A DNA stretch of 7,846 bases from Clostridia bacterium (GTDB taxonomy: Bacteria > Bacillota > Clostridia > Christensenellales > Aristaeellaceae). This document shows, in pieces, positions 1 to 5,815 of the stretch (within the stretch, counting starts at the first letter, position 1; each line of letters starts with the position of its first letter). The position numbers and the translations under genes are program-made. The notes below the pieces were generated by a model. It searched no databases and was not told the origin of the DNA. It worked only from the letters and a program-made list of their open reading frames with translations. Location: positions 1 through 7,846 of the forward strand of contig JAFSZW010000590.1 in assembly GCA_017458865.1 (NCBI GenBank). The letters are read 5' to 3'.

Positions 1-93
1 CAGCGCGAACACCTTGGCGCTCATTTCTACTCTGAATCCGTTTCCGCATGACTGGACCCGTGTTTGACCATAAATGCTGCTCCGGTTTTTCAT
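1..93. other. Edge of the window: partial open frames, strand undecided
   Basis: Two readings compete. On the plus strand, frame 1 is open from the first base and stops with TGA at 49-51; its last residues are HLGAHFYSESVSA. It could be the tail of a gene that enters from the left and ends before the hairpin at 109-142. On the minus strand, an ATG at 91-93 opens 31 codons that run off the edge and contain GNGFRVEMSAKVFAL, but it has no ribosome site and would start 16 bases after a hairpin. The two frames share codon register, so one is a shadow of the other. The convergent layout (plus gene ending at 51, minus gene ending at 143, hairpin between them) mildly favours the plus reading. Confidence 0.3.
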
Positions 94-108
94 CTCAACC
101 AGATGAGT

Positions 109-142
109 AAAGCCAGGTCACTGTCAATCGTGACCTGGCTTT
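109..142. terminator. Perfect 13-bp hairpin, probable bidirectional terminator
   Basis: AAAGCCAGGTCAC (109-121) and GTGACCTGGCTTT (130-142) are exact inverted repeats around an 8-base loop. The stem is G/C rich inside and ends with AAA/TTT on both sides, as in bidirectional intrinsic terminators. The T tract is only three bases on either strand, which is short. The minus-strand stop codon TAG at 143-145 abuts the stem, which fits a terminator for the minus-strand unit (SH3 gene and broken small gene). It may also serve a plus-strand gene ending at 51. Confidence 0.7.
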
Positions 143-458
143 CTACAGATAATCAGCGCATATTGCCTCAAAAGGAATCTTTTGAGGACTTCCATCAGGC
201 CCTGCCAGATAGCCCTTTGTCAGCGAGACCCTGGGGATTGCATCTCCAGGTGCCACGTCCTGGCACTCGGTCAGCGATTTAAGATCCGGGCAGTGTGCTT
301 TACAAAGCGTCACAGGTTCCATCCAAATGGGATTTTCAATTCAGGCATGGCATAATTTGGTTTTTCTCATCATCATGCCGGATCCGGCAAAGTCCGATTT
401 TGGGCTTTGGCTTCTCAGCTACCAGTTCGTTCTGTCTTCCATGACATGCCTGACTCAA
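143..458 (-). pseudogene. Small Cys-containing gene broken by two single-base deletions
   Basis: I do not recognise the family. Three minus-strand segments in three frames read as one protein of about 100 residues. Segment 1 starts at TTG 458 and contains NELVAEKPKPKIGLCRIRHDDEK. Segment 2 (around 366-322) contains PNYAMPELKIPFG. Segment 3 runs from ATG 322 to TAG 143 (59 codons), with LCKAHCPDL and GDAIPRVSLTKGYLAGPDG. Each change of frame equals the loss of one base, the first in the A5 run at 361-365 (T5 on plus), the second near 322-330. The stop is followed at once by the hairpin at 109-142, and the SH3 gene ends 65 bases upstream of the TTG, so this would be the last gene of the SH3 transcript. 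Segment 3 alone could be a 59-residue protein, but its ATG has no ribosome site. The alternatives are chance open frames or sequencing errors. Confidence 0.4.
376..389. repeat. Perfect 14-bp palindrome
   Basis: TGCCGGATCCGGCA reads the same on both strands with no loop. It lies inside the broken small gene at 143-458, encoding part of its CRIRHDD stretch, so it may be only a coding coincidence. No T tract follows on either side, so it is not a terminator. Confidence 0.4.
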
Positions 459-523
459 AAGCCCTTATCAGGTATTATTCTCAGGTCCTGAATATGGCTA
501 CAACAGCTCTGCCGCTGTTATGC

Positions 524-1375
524 TTATTTGTTGACACTCAGCAGGCTGGTTTTGACAAAGCCTCTCACCTTCGTTACATTTCCGCTCTTCTCGCGATGGA
601 TATACTCGACATACGCCCAGCCCTCAAGATACCCGAGAAACCACAGCTGCGTGCCTTCCTTTACCCGGACCAGCGCCTGCTGCGAGAGCAGCGGATCATC
701 CGTTATATCCGTGTCTTCCTTTATTGTCACGCCTCTGTACGCAAAGTCGAGCTCGGGGATTGACCCCGGGATGATCTTTCCATCCTTGTCAAGATACTGC
801 TCCGGCAGATGCTTAGCATCAATATAGCCGATACGGAGTCGCATGCCCATAATGGAATACTGGACCAGTACCCAGTTATTCTCGTAACCGAAAACCTGAA
901 TCTTGCCGTTCGTGGAAACGACCGCGATCTCCTGACCACGAATGTAGTCCCTGCCAGGACCGCTGAACACTGCAAACCGCCGGTTCTGCCGGAACTCTAC
1001 GAGTGTCGGATAGAGATAGTACTGCTTGTCCCTCTTCGGGAGTTCGAGCTTGTCAATCAGGTCAAGATGCGGCGTCCGGAACCGGATTCTGCCCTTTGTA
1101 ACAAGGTCGGATCTGACATAACCCGTCAGCTTTCCATCCTCTCCGTATTCAACTTTAAACCACGTCTCACCGTTATCATTGTCAACGGATTCTATAACCT
1201 CCACAGTATCTCCACGATCCAGCGAGTCAACCATCTCACTTGACGCATCCGGCTTTTCACGGATTCTTGTGCCGTTGGACAGGATGGAAACAATCTCTGC
1301 AGATGCAGACCCGCCGAACAGGAAAATCACAGACAGAAGGATGATGACAGTTATCCTTGACAGACAGTTTTTCAA
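524..1375 (-). CDS. Secreted protein with three SH3-like (SH3b) repeats
   Basis: A 283-residue protein, probably exported and binding the cell wall or another extracellular ligand; bacterial SH3 domains commonly do this, but the ligand is not predictable here. Residues 1-26 form a signal peptide: a basic start (MKNCLSR), a hydrophobic core (VIILLSVIFLFGG) and the cleavage site ASA-E. Three SH3-like units follow: about 27-94 (GTRIREKPDASSEMV ... TWFKVEY ... GYVRSDLV), 131-190 (FAVFSGPGRDYIRG ... WVLVQYS ... GYIDAKHL) and 212-280 (GVTIKEDTDITDDPLL ... GWAYVEYI ... GFVKTSLL). The first is the most typical; the others are diverged. No catalytic domain, sortase motif or membrane anchor is visible, so it may work as a soluble or wall-attached partner. 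The start is TTG 1375, chosen because a perfect AGGAGG lies 7 bases upstream and the nearby ATG is out of frame. It has its own consensus promoter about 390 bases upstream. Confidence 0.88.
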   Translation of the reverse strand: MKNCLSRITVIILLSVIFLFGGSASAEIVSILSNGTRIREKPDASSEMVDSLDRGDTVEVIESVDNDNGETWFKVEYGEDGKLTGYVRSDLVTKGRIRFRTPHLDLIDKLELPKRDKQYYLYPTLVEFRQNRRFAVFSGPGRDYIRGQEIAVVSTNGKIQVFGYENNWVLVQYSIMGMRLRIGYIDAKHLPEQYLDKDGKIIPGSIPELDFAYRGVTIKEDTDITDDPLLSQQALVRVKEGTQLWFLGYLEGWAYVEYIHREKSGNVTKVRGFVKTSLLSVNK

Positions 1376-1382
1376 AGATCAT

Positions 1383-1388
1383 CCTCCT
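1383..1388 (-). promoter_or_regulatory. Ribosome binding site AGGAGG deciding a TTG start
   Basis: A perfect AGGAGG sits 7 bases before TTG 1375. An ATG at 1380-1382 touches it but is out of frame with the SH3 protein and too close to be used. Confidence 0.85.
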
Positions 1389-1540
1389 CTGTGATAAAAT
1401 TCAAATCCGTTTCCGGACCGCAGGCACATTGTCCTGCTAAGGCATCAGCCCCTCACCAGTCCGTGCCTTTAAAAAGCATACCCCGAATGCCAACTGTGGC
1501 ACCGTGTCCAGGTGAATTGCATCCGGGAAAAGGCACCGGT

Positions 1541-1720
1541 TCATCGTATATCTGAGTCTCTGAGCGGCCAGTGACAGCCCGCCAGGTCATGCATGCCGGA
1601 CAGGCCGCGGCAATGGAATGGATGCGCACCGGGAAAGCGTGAGCAAAAAAGATCATCCCCGCAGTCTGGCCGTACCGGCATTGCGGCAAAGCGACGGTTC
1701 CATCCAGGCAGATCTCCCAT
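1541..1720 (-). CDS. Possible 59-residue Cys/His-rich small protein in the SH3 leader
   Basis: ATG 1720 lies about 45 bases after the predicted transcription start. The frame runs 59 codons to TGA 1541 with four Cys and several His in the second half (PDCGDDLFCSRF, HPFHCRGL, HDLAGCHW), which could bind a metal. There is no good ribosome site. A second frame (TTG 1689 to TGA 1453, containing AACPACMTW) is also open across the same bases, so codon content cannot decide between them. I do not recognise either. They may be chance frames in a G/C-rich leader. Confidence 0.25.
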   Translation of the reverse strand: MGDLPGWNRRFAAMPVRPDCGDDLFCSRFPGAHPFHCRGLSGMHDLAGCHWPLRDSDIR

Positions 1721-1771
1721 AACGGCTCGCTAAACGACAGGTATATTGAAAATCAGAGAGTGCCAAGATTG

Positions 1772-1800
1772 ATTATATGCATATCCAATCCCGCTGTCAA
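1772..1800 (-). promoter_or_regulatory. Perfect sigma-A promoter of the SH3 gene
   Basis: On the minus strand the -35 is TTGACA (1795-1800) and the -10 is TATAAT (1772-1777), with exactly 17 bases between them. Both hexamers are full consensus. The predicted start is about 1765. Three TGCCAA boxes flank it (plus strand 1761-1766 and 1802-1807, minus strand 1832-1837), suggesting control by a repressor or activator. Confidence 0.85.
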
Positions 1801-1838
1801 TTGCCAAACTTCGCCCTGGCCTGTTGTGGCATTGGCAA
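1801..1838. promoter_or_regulatory. TTGCCAA/TTGGCAA inverted repeat upstream of the -35
   Basis: TTGCCAA (1801-1807) directly abuts the -35 and is mirrored by TTGGCAA (1832-1838), 24 bases apart. A further TGCCAA lies at 1761-1766, over the predicted transcription start, 41 bases (about four helical turns) from the box at 1802. The placement suits a DNA-binding regulator, but I cannot name one. Confidence 0.4.
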
Positions 1839-1973
1839 AATGCGTGGATTTCCTGTCATTTCCGGGCAAAAAATCCCGTGATTCTTTATTCAGGACATCT
1901 AAAATTCGTCAGGAACACAATCCCAGGTTCCATACTCATCACCGATGAGAGGGTCATCTCCCGGTTATGCAGT

Positions 1974-2447
1974 TCACTTCCTGCCTTTCATCTTGAACTT
2001 GCCCATAATCGTAAGACGGGTTACAAGCGGTTTAATTCTTCCGCAATAGCTGCATTTTGCCATTACCCCGTCACTCCTGCAGTCACTCCAGGTCAGACTT
2101 ACATCGTAGTAGTGATTCATACAGTCAAGACAGGCATTGCCGACATCCGGTGCCATGATCTTCTGGGTCTCACTGTCGTAATATCTCATTTGTCCGTCTG
2201 CCTCACCGAAACTGTCCGGTTTGCCTGCTTCCCTGTTTTCAACAGACGGCCTGGCCCGCACCGGAACGAACCTGACGGTATCCATAAGGTTTGTCCCCGG
2301 TTTTTCCGGCGTGGTGCCGGCAACAGCCTCTGCCCTGTTCCCCTCTGCATCAGGACGGCCCGTTTCCACGGACACAGCCTGGTTTTCTGCCGGTGTCACC
2401 GGTACCTGTAAATCAGCTGAATTTGAGCGTCTCCTTCTTCTTTCCAA
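1974..2447 (-). CDS. Hypothetical 157-residue protein with a C-terminal zinc ribbon
   Basis: The family is not recognised. The N-terminus is strongly basic (MERRRRRSNS). Residues 11-85 are rich in P, E, A, T and G and look disordered. The last 55 residues carry a four-Cys site: C106-LD-C109 and C132-SY-C135, with an extra C123 between, followed by a basic tail (KFKMKGRK). CxxC-x22-CxxC is the spacing of a zinc ribbon, so nucleic-acid or protein binding is plausible but not shown. There is no signal peptide or membrane segment. The start is TTG 2447, supported by GAGGTGA (2454-2460), an exact match to the ribosome-site core, 6 bases upstream. It lies 219 bases after the GNAT-deaminase gene with no clear terminator between, so it may be the last gene of that operon. 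Confidence 0.7.
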   Translation of the reverse strand: MERRRRRSNSADLQVPVTPAENQAVSVETGRPDAEGNRAEAVAGTTPEKPGTNLMDTVRFVPVRARPSVENREAGKPDSFGEADGQMRYYDSETQKIMAPDVGNACLDCMNHYYDVSLTWSDCRSDGVMAKCSYCGRIKPLVTRLTIMGKFKMKGRK

Positions 2448-2453
2448 ACAACC

Positions 2454-2460
2454 TCACCTC
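2454..2460 (-). promoter_or_regulatory. Ribosome binding site GAGGTGA deciding a TTG start
   Basis: GAGGTGA is complementary to the 16S rRNA tail and lies 6 bases before TTG 2447. The first in-frame ATG would be at codon 55 and would remove a third of the protein. Confidence 0.7.
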
Positions 2461-2487
2461 TGTATAACATTCTATTTTGTCTTTCCC

Positions 2488-2518
2488 GCAGTCCTGAACC
2501 TCAGGTCAGGGATACTGC
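2488..2518. repeat. Compound hairpin between GNAT-deaminase and zinc-ribbon genes
   Basis: An outer stem GCAGT/ACTGC (2488-2492 and 2514-2518) encloses an inner stem CCTGAACC/GGTCAGG (2493-2500 and 2504-2510) with one bulged base and a 3-base loop. No T tract follows on either strand, so it is not an intrinsic terminator. It could be an RNA processing or stabilising stem in the transcript. A second stem, GCTTTCC/GGAAAGC (2532-2538 and 2552-2558), lies next to it. Confidence 0.45.
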
Positions 2519-2666
2519 ATGCTTTAACGCGGCTTTCCTCCGCCACAATCCGGAAAGCATCCCCGCCTCACGGCCAGTATATATCGGCATCTGCTTTCCC
2601 GGGATTTGCGTGCAAAAACTGCATAAGCCCCGAAAGAAATTGCCGAATCCCTGGTCATTACATCTT

Positions 2667-3581
2667 TCAGATCCACCACTCCGGCGTGAGTTCTCCAAGT
2701 GTCATGACCCGTTCCCGCCGGTAGTCCATCATGATCTCGATTTCCCTGTACCTGTCCGGCATAAGCTGCACCATCAGTTCCCGGCAGGCGCCGCAGGGCG
2801 GGCCGCTTGTTCCGTCTGACATGATGGCAATGACCTTCTTTATCTCCTCATCCCCGTTTGTGATCATGTTGAAAATGGCATTCCGCTCGGCACAGATCCC
2901 CAGTGTGGAACAGGTGTCGACGCAGACACCGGTATAAATCCTGCCGCTCCCGGACAGGATCGCGGCAGATACCTCGCCGCAGGTAACGTATCTTGAGACC
3001 GTTCGTCCGTTCCGCACGGCAGATGCAGCTGCATACAGTCTGTCCCATTGCCACTGGTCCTTTGTCAGGCTGCTCACATGGCCGGTCCGCTTTTCATGCA
3101 TCAGGGGCACATCCACGTCCTCCGATTTCCATTGGTACCGAAAGCCGCATTTCTCCTGGACACGCTTCGACTTTGTATTACCCTCATAGTAACCTGCCCA
3201 GACCTTTGTCATGCCGATGTCCTCAAATGCATGGCGCAGCATCTCCATCACCGCCTCAGGCATGATGCCCTGCCCCCAGAACGGTTTCCCGAGCCAGTAA
3301 CCCACCTCGCATTCATCATCTGCCGTGGCGAGATCGTTCCCGCGGCATCCGTTCAGTTTCAGCTCAATGGCGCCAATGGCTCTGCCGTCTGTTTTCATGC
3401 AGATGGCATACGCCTCCCTGCCGCTCAGGACATTTCTGATTACCTCCCGGCTCTCCTCCATGCTCTTATGCGCCGGCCAGCCGGCAATCGGGCCCACATC
3501 GGGATCTTTTGCATATTCAAACAGGCTTTCCGCATCGCTGTCCTCCCAGCGGCGCAGGATCAGTCTTTCCGTCTCAAACAT
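2667..3581 (-). CDS. GNAT acetyltransferase fused to a cytidine deaminase-like domain
   Basis: A 304-residue two-domain enzyme, predicted cytoplasmic. Residues 1-176 are a RimJ/RimL-type GNAT acetyltransferase: TERLILRRW at 4-12, EVGYWLGKPFWGQG at 92-105 (acetyl-CoA loop), and GNTKSKRVQEKCGF at 134-147. It should move acetyl from acetyl-CoA to an amine; the substrate is unknown. Residues 178-304 are a cytidine deaminase/blasticidin-S deaminase-type domain with the zinc site CAE at 230-232 (C230, catalytic E232) and PCGAC at 262-266 (C263, C266). It ends in LTPEWWI. Both halves have full-length, intact motifs, joined without a linker (KDQWQWDRLY), and no in-frame start exists at the junction. 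To my knowledge these domains usually occur as separate proteins, so this looks like a true fusion. The start is ATG 3581, with GAGGAG 7 bases upstream; a GTG at 3632 would add 17 residues without a better site. Confidence 0.87.
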   Translation of the reverse strand: MFETERLILRRWEDSDAESLFEYAKDPDVGPIAGWPAHKSMEESREVIRNVLSGREAYAICMKTDGRAIGAIELKLNGCRGNDLATADDECEVGYWLGKPFWGQGIMPEAVMEMLRHAFEDIGMTKVWAGYYEGNTKSKRVQEKCGFRYQWKSEDVDVPLMHEKRTGHVSSLTKDQWQWDRLYAAASAVRNGRTVSRYVTCGEVSAAILSGSGRIYTGVCVDTCSTLGICAERNAIFNMITNGDEEIKKVIAIMSDGTSGPPCGACRELMVQLMPDRYREIEIMMDYRRERVMTLGELTPEWWI

Positions 3582-3588
3582 TCTCTTT

Positions 3589-3594
3589 CTCCTC
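3589..3594 (-). promoter_or_regulatory. Ribosome binding site of the GNAT-deaminase gene
   Basis: GAGGAG lies 7 bases before ATG 3581, which fixes this start over the upstream GTG at 3632. The stop codon of the short upstream frame (TGA 3593-3595) overlaps it. Confidence 0.75.
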
Positions 3595-3721
3595 ATCTGT
3601 TTTGCCATCCGGCATTTCTCTGCCGCCTGCACAAAGGCCCGAACTTAAATCGGTTCTGTGGCATCTGGCCGGACAATTGCTGTGCATCTGCCATCTCCCT
3701 GTTCGGCCAAAGCCGCCTCAC
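3593..3721 (-). CDS. Possible 42-residue coupled ORF between esterase and GNAT-deaminase
   Basis: GTG 3719-3721 overlaps the esterase stop as GTGA, and the frame runs to TGA 3593-3595, inside the GNAT-deaminase ribosome site. It fills the whole gap. The product would be basic (RRLWPNREM at the start, CRRQRNAGWQNR at the end). It has no ribosome site of its own, so it would depend on coupling to the esterase. It may be only a run of open codons; no family is recognised. Confidence 0.22.
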   Translation of the reverse strand: MRRLWPNREMADAQQLSGQMPQNRFKFGPLCRRQRNAGWQNR

Positions 3722-4482
3722 CTTTTAAAGAGCTCCGGCAGCACATTGTACAGGTAGCGGAAAATCGTCTCATAATCATGTACGCCGTCCTCGAGGACAT
3801 CATATCTGAGCGTTTTGCCAAATACATCCTCATGCTTTTCCATTGCCCGGATCTGAGGATCCAGATTCGGGAATGCAATATCCCTGGCACCGGTGACTGC
3901 ATGAATGCGAAAATCCGGTAAGCCCTGGGCAATAGCTGCCTGAGCGAGGCATTCCGCCGTTTCATCCGGAGCCAGTCCCCCGCCCGTTTCACCAAGCGCC
4001 CAGCAGTCACCGCTCAGCGGAACGAACCAGTAGAACAGGTCCAGTGCCTGCATGAAGGCGTACCACGTTGTGACACCGCCCATGGAAAAGCCGCCAATTG
4101 CCCGGCTTTCCCGTTCAAAAGTCATGCCGATGTGCCTTTCAACCTGTGGGATAATCTGTTCACGCAGCTCGCTGCAGAACTGCTTTACCGCAACACCGGA
4201 TGTCCCGGGACGCTTGTCCGTCACACCCGGCGCATAGAAGCAGGGGGCCACGATATACAGCGGCTCAAGCATTCCGCTCTCTGTCATATGATCCACCATA
4301 TTCAGGAATGCCGGGCGGAAAAAAGAATGCTGCGTGCCACCGCCGCCATGAATCAGGTACAGGATATGTTCTGCCTTCGCAGATGGCGTATAGAGCAGCA
4401 CATACTTGTCCCCATACCGGATAGAACGTACACTGCCCGCCCTGGCACAGGTTTCAAGGGTTTCAGCCGGGATATTCTGCAT
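3718..4482 (-). CDS. Cytoplasmic alpha/beta-hydrolase, CE1/esterase D-like
   Basis: A 254-residue serine hydrolase related to carbohydrate esterase family 1 (feruloyl/acetyl-xylan esterase type) enzymes. Residues 39-49 (HILYLIHGGGG) are the strand and oxyanion loop after the start of the fold. GGFSMGG at 130-136 carries the nucleophile Ser133. Asp201 (GARDIAFPN) is a likely acid and His235 (DGVHDYETIF) the likely base, giving a full triad. There is no signal peptide, so it acts inside the cell, perhaps on imported acylated oligosaccharides or other esters; the substrate is inferred from the family only. The start is ATG 4482, with AAAGGAG 8 bases upstream. An alternative ATG at 4500 has AGGAG 9 bases upstream and would add six residues. 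It lies between ppaC and the GNAT-deaminase gene on the same strand. Confidence 0.85.
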   Translation of the reverse strand: MQNIPAETLETCARAGSVRSIRYGDKYVLLYTPSAKAEHILYLIHGGGGTQHSFFRPAFLNMVDHMTESGMLEPLYIVAPCFYAPGVTDKRPGTSGVAVKQFCSELREQIIPQVERHIGMTFERESRAIGGFSMGGVTTWYAFMQALDLFYWFVPLSGDCWALGETGGGLAPDETAECLAQAAIAQGLPDFRIHAVTGARDIAFPNLDPQIRAMEKHEDVFGKTLRYDVLEDGVHDYETIFRYLYNVLPELFKR

Positions 4483-4604
4483 GTTTACGTCTCCTTTCAT
4501 GCCTTACAGCTCCTGCATTCCTTGTTCCGCCTCTGGCCTGATGCACCTGCGCAATGGCGTAAAGCATGCACATTTGCCAGTGGCTTCCAAAGCAAAAGAT
4601 GCTG

Positions 4605-4760
4605 TCATTCAGGTTTCCCGCAGGCGCTGCCGCACGCCGTCACCTGGATAAAACCGGAGATCCGGCTAAGGCGAGCAGCATCTGTCCTCAGGCAGGCCTT
4701 ATCCCTTTGACATGTGGCGCAGCAGCTATGTCTGGTCACAGGATTGTGCCTGCCAGTCAT
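4605..4760 (-). CDS. Possible 51-residue Cys-rich protein coupled to ppaC
   Basis: ATG 4758-4760 overlaps the ppaC stop codon as TAATG, a common layout for translational coupling, with AGGTGG 7 bases upstream. The frame runs 51 codons to TGA 4605. It contains six Cys: C13, C14, C17 and C23 (HSCCATCQRDKACL), then C43 and C47 (TACGSACGK), plus His and Arg near the first group, which could bind a metal. It is too short to recognise, and a chance frame is a real possibility. In favour are the coupled start and the paired Cys spacing; against it are the imperfect ribosome site and ordinary codon use. Confidence 0.33.
   Translation of the reverse strand: MTGRHNPVTRHSCCATCQRDKACLRTDAARLSRISGFIQVTACGSACGKPE
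4646..4672 (-). terminator. Weak terminator-like hairpin after ppaC
   Basis: On the minus strand CCGG-ATCT-CCGG (plus 4654-4665) is followed at once by TTTTAT. The core stem is only 4 bp, 6 bp if a G-T pair and an A-T pair are counted. It lies about 100 bases after the ppaC stop and inside the 51-codon frame, so it may only attenuate readthrough into the esterase gene. Confidence 0.25.
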
Positions 4761-5809
4761 TAAGAGACCACCTGCTGCCTCATGAGTGCCGTGGTCAGGG
4801 CGGGCACAACATCTGATTTTCTTGAAAGATTCTTCCTGAAGGTGAATGTGTGGCTGCCATTGTCATCGCAAAGCATTTGCCTCAGGAGTGTCTCGGCGCC
4901 ATCTCCCCAGCAGACCATGTACATCATGTTCTCCGAATCATCCCTGCCCTTGTTGTTGATGATCGTGTACATCAGGTCAAAGCCCAGATCGTCATAGTGA
5001 TCCCTCATCACTGTCTGCATGCGCTTTACCATCTCTCTTACAGCGTCTTCCCCGAACGCATTGACATCCCCGATGCAGAAACGGATCCCGCCTGCCTCAT
5101 ATGCCTTGAAGTCAGTCTGGAAGATTTCCCAGTCCGTCATGCCGTCATATTTGGCAATTGCCGAGGACATGCCAAGGTACAGCGCATCTGTATTCTGAAT
5201 ACCTGAAAACTTAGTAACCGCTTCACAGGCAGCCCGGTCAAGTGCAGTAACATTCCTTGTCATATTGCGCGTATCTGAGAGAATGCTCATCAGCAGAACC
5301 TTTGCAATATGCCCGGGAACCGGTACATTGCACTCCAGATACGCAGCATATACAAGCGATGCCGCGGCGCCTGTCGGGGCAGACCTGACAAAGATCCGTT
5401 CATCTGTTCCAACATCGCCAATGCCATGGTGGTCGACTATACCCACAATCCTTGCATGATCCATGCCGTCAATGGCCTGCGAAAAAGCGCTGTGGTCAAC
5501 CAGGACGAACCGTCCACCCGCAGCCTTACTCATGATCCGGGGCGCCGGGATGTCAAACTGTCCCAGTGCCCAGGCCGTTTCAGCATTGACTGGTCCAGCT
5601 ATTGCTGCCTCTGCAGGGATCCCCACCTGATTCAGCAGCCAGGCATATGCGATTGCGGATCCCACGGAATCCGAATCAGGATTCCTGTGGCCGATCACGT
5701 ACGTGATGCCATCCCCGCAACCCGGAAAACGCAGCAGTTCCCGGTAAAGGTCCGCTCGCGCTGCCTGCGGTGCTGTATCGCTGACATCTGTCATCTTATC
5801 TGAGTGCAT
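4760..5809 (-). CDS. ppaC: Manganese-dependent inorganic pyrophosphatase (family II, DHH/DHHA2)
   Basis: Hydrolyses pyrophosphate to two phosphates in the cytoplasm, pulling biosynthetic reactions forward. Residues about 36-200 are the DHH domain: GHRNPDSDS at 40-48 (metal ligands H41, D45, D47), LVDHS at 103-107 (D105), VDHHG at 125-129 (D126, H127, H128) and SILSDT at 175-180 (D179). The DHHA2 domain follows, with the substrate-binding end FRKNLSRKSDVVPAL at about 324-338. All metal ligands are present. The second motif is DHS where many family members have DHN, and SRKSDVV replaces the usual SRKKQVV, small departures that could alter activity. At 349 residues it is about 35 longer than the short family members through an N-terminal extension; no CBS domains are inserted. 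Start: ATG 5809 is 6 bases from AGGAGG; ATG 5812 (spacing 3) would add one residue. It is probably the first long gene of an operon driven from 6116-6124. Confidence 0.92.
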   Translation of the reverse strand: MHSDKMTDVSDTAPQAARADLYRELLRFPGCGDGITYVIGHRNPDSDSVGSAIAYAWLLNQVGIPAEAAIAGPVNAETAWALGQFDIPAPRIMSKAAGGRFVLVDHSAFSQAIDGMDHARIVGIVDHHGIGDVGTDERIFVRSAPTGAAASLVYAAYLECNVPVPGHIAKVLLMSILSDTRNMTRNVTALDRAACEAVTKFSGIQNTDALYLGMSSAIAKYDGMTDWEIFQTDFKAYEAGGIRFCIGDVNAFGEDAVREMVKRMQTVMRDHYDDLGFDLMYTIINNKGRDDSENMMYMVCWGDGAETLLRQMLCDDNGSHTFTFRKNLSRKSDVVPALTTALMRQQVVS

Positions 5810-5815
5810 CATGCT

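Larger units (their letters stand above)
1376..1765 (-). other. About 390-nt transcribed leader of the SH3 gene
   Basis: The predicted start point of the consensus promoter is near 1765 and the SH3 start codon is at 1375, so the leader is unusually long. It holds two overlapping open frames with Cys/His-rich content (1541-1720 and 1453-1689 on the minus strand), listed separately. I recognise no known riboswitch in it. It may encode a small protein, carry a structured RNA, or both. Confidence 0.5.

Noticed and set aside
64..282. 72-codon plus-strand frame through the hairpin at 109-142
   Set aside because: Reads through a perfect stem-loop and antisense to the broken gene; no ribosome site.
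1693..1706. Similarity of GGTTCCATCCA near 1694 to the same string near 315
   Set aside because: The match is about 11 bases with weak extension by gaps; not enough to claim a duplicated gene fragment.
1868..1887. A/T hairpin with T6 after the zinc-ribbon gene (minus strand)
   Set aside because: The 8-bp stem is A/T-rich with a wobble pair and uses the T tract itself; too weak to call a terminator.
2488..2518. Compound hairpin as a terminator for the GNAT-deaminase gene
   Set aside because: No T tract follows it on the minus strand; listed as a structure only.
1824..2724. Plus-strand frames of 195 and 167 codons
   Set aside because: They run antisense to the zinc-ribbon gene and its upstream gap, have no ribosome sites, and their residues resemble no protein.
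3048..3728. 226-codon plus-strand open frame
   Set aside because: It lies antisense over the GNAT-deaminase gene, which has intact domains and a good ribosome site; the plus frame shows no domain and is a codon shadow.
4132..4710. 192-codon plus-strand frame
   Set aside because: Antisense to the esterase, whose triad motifs are all present; no supporting start signal.
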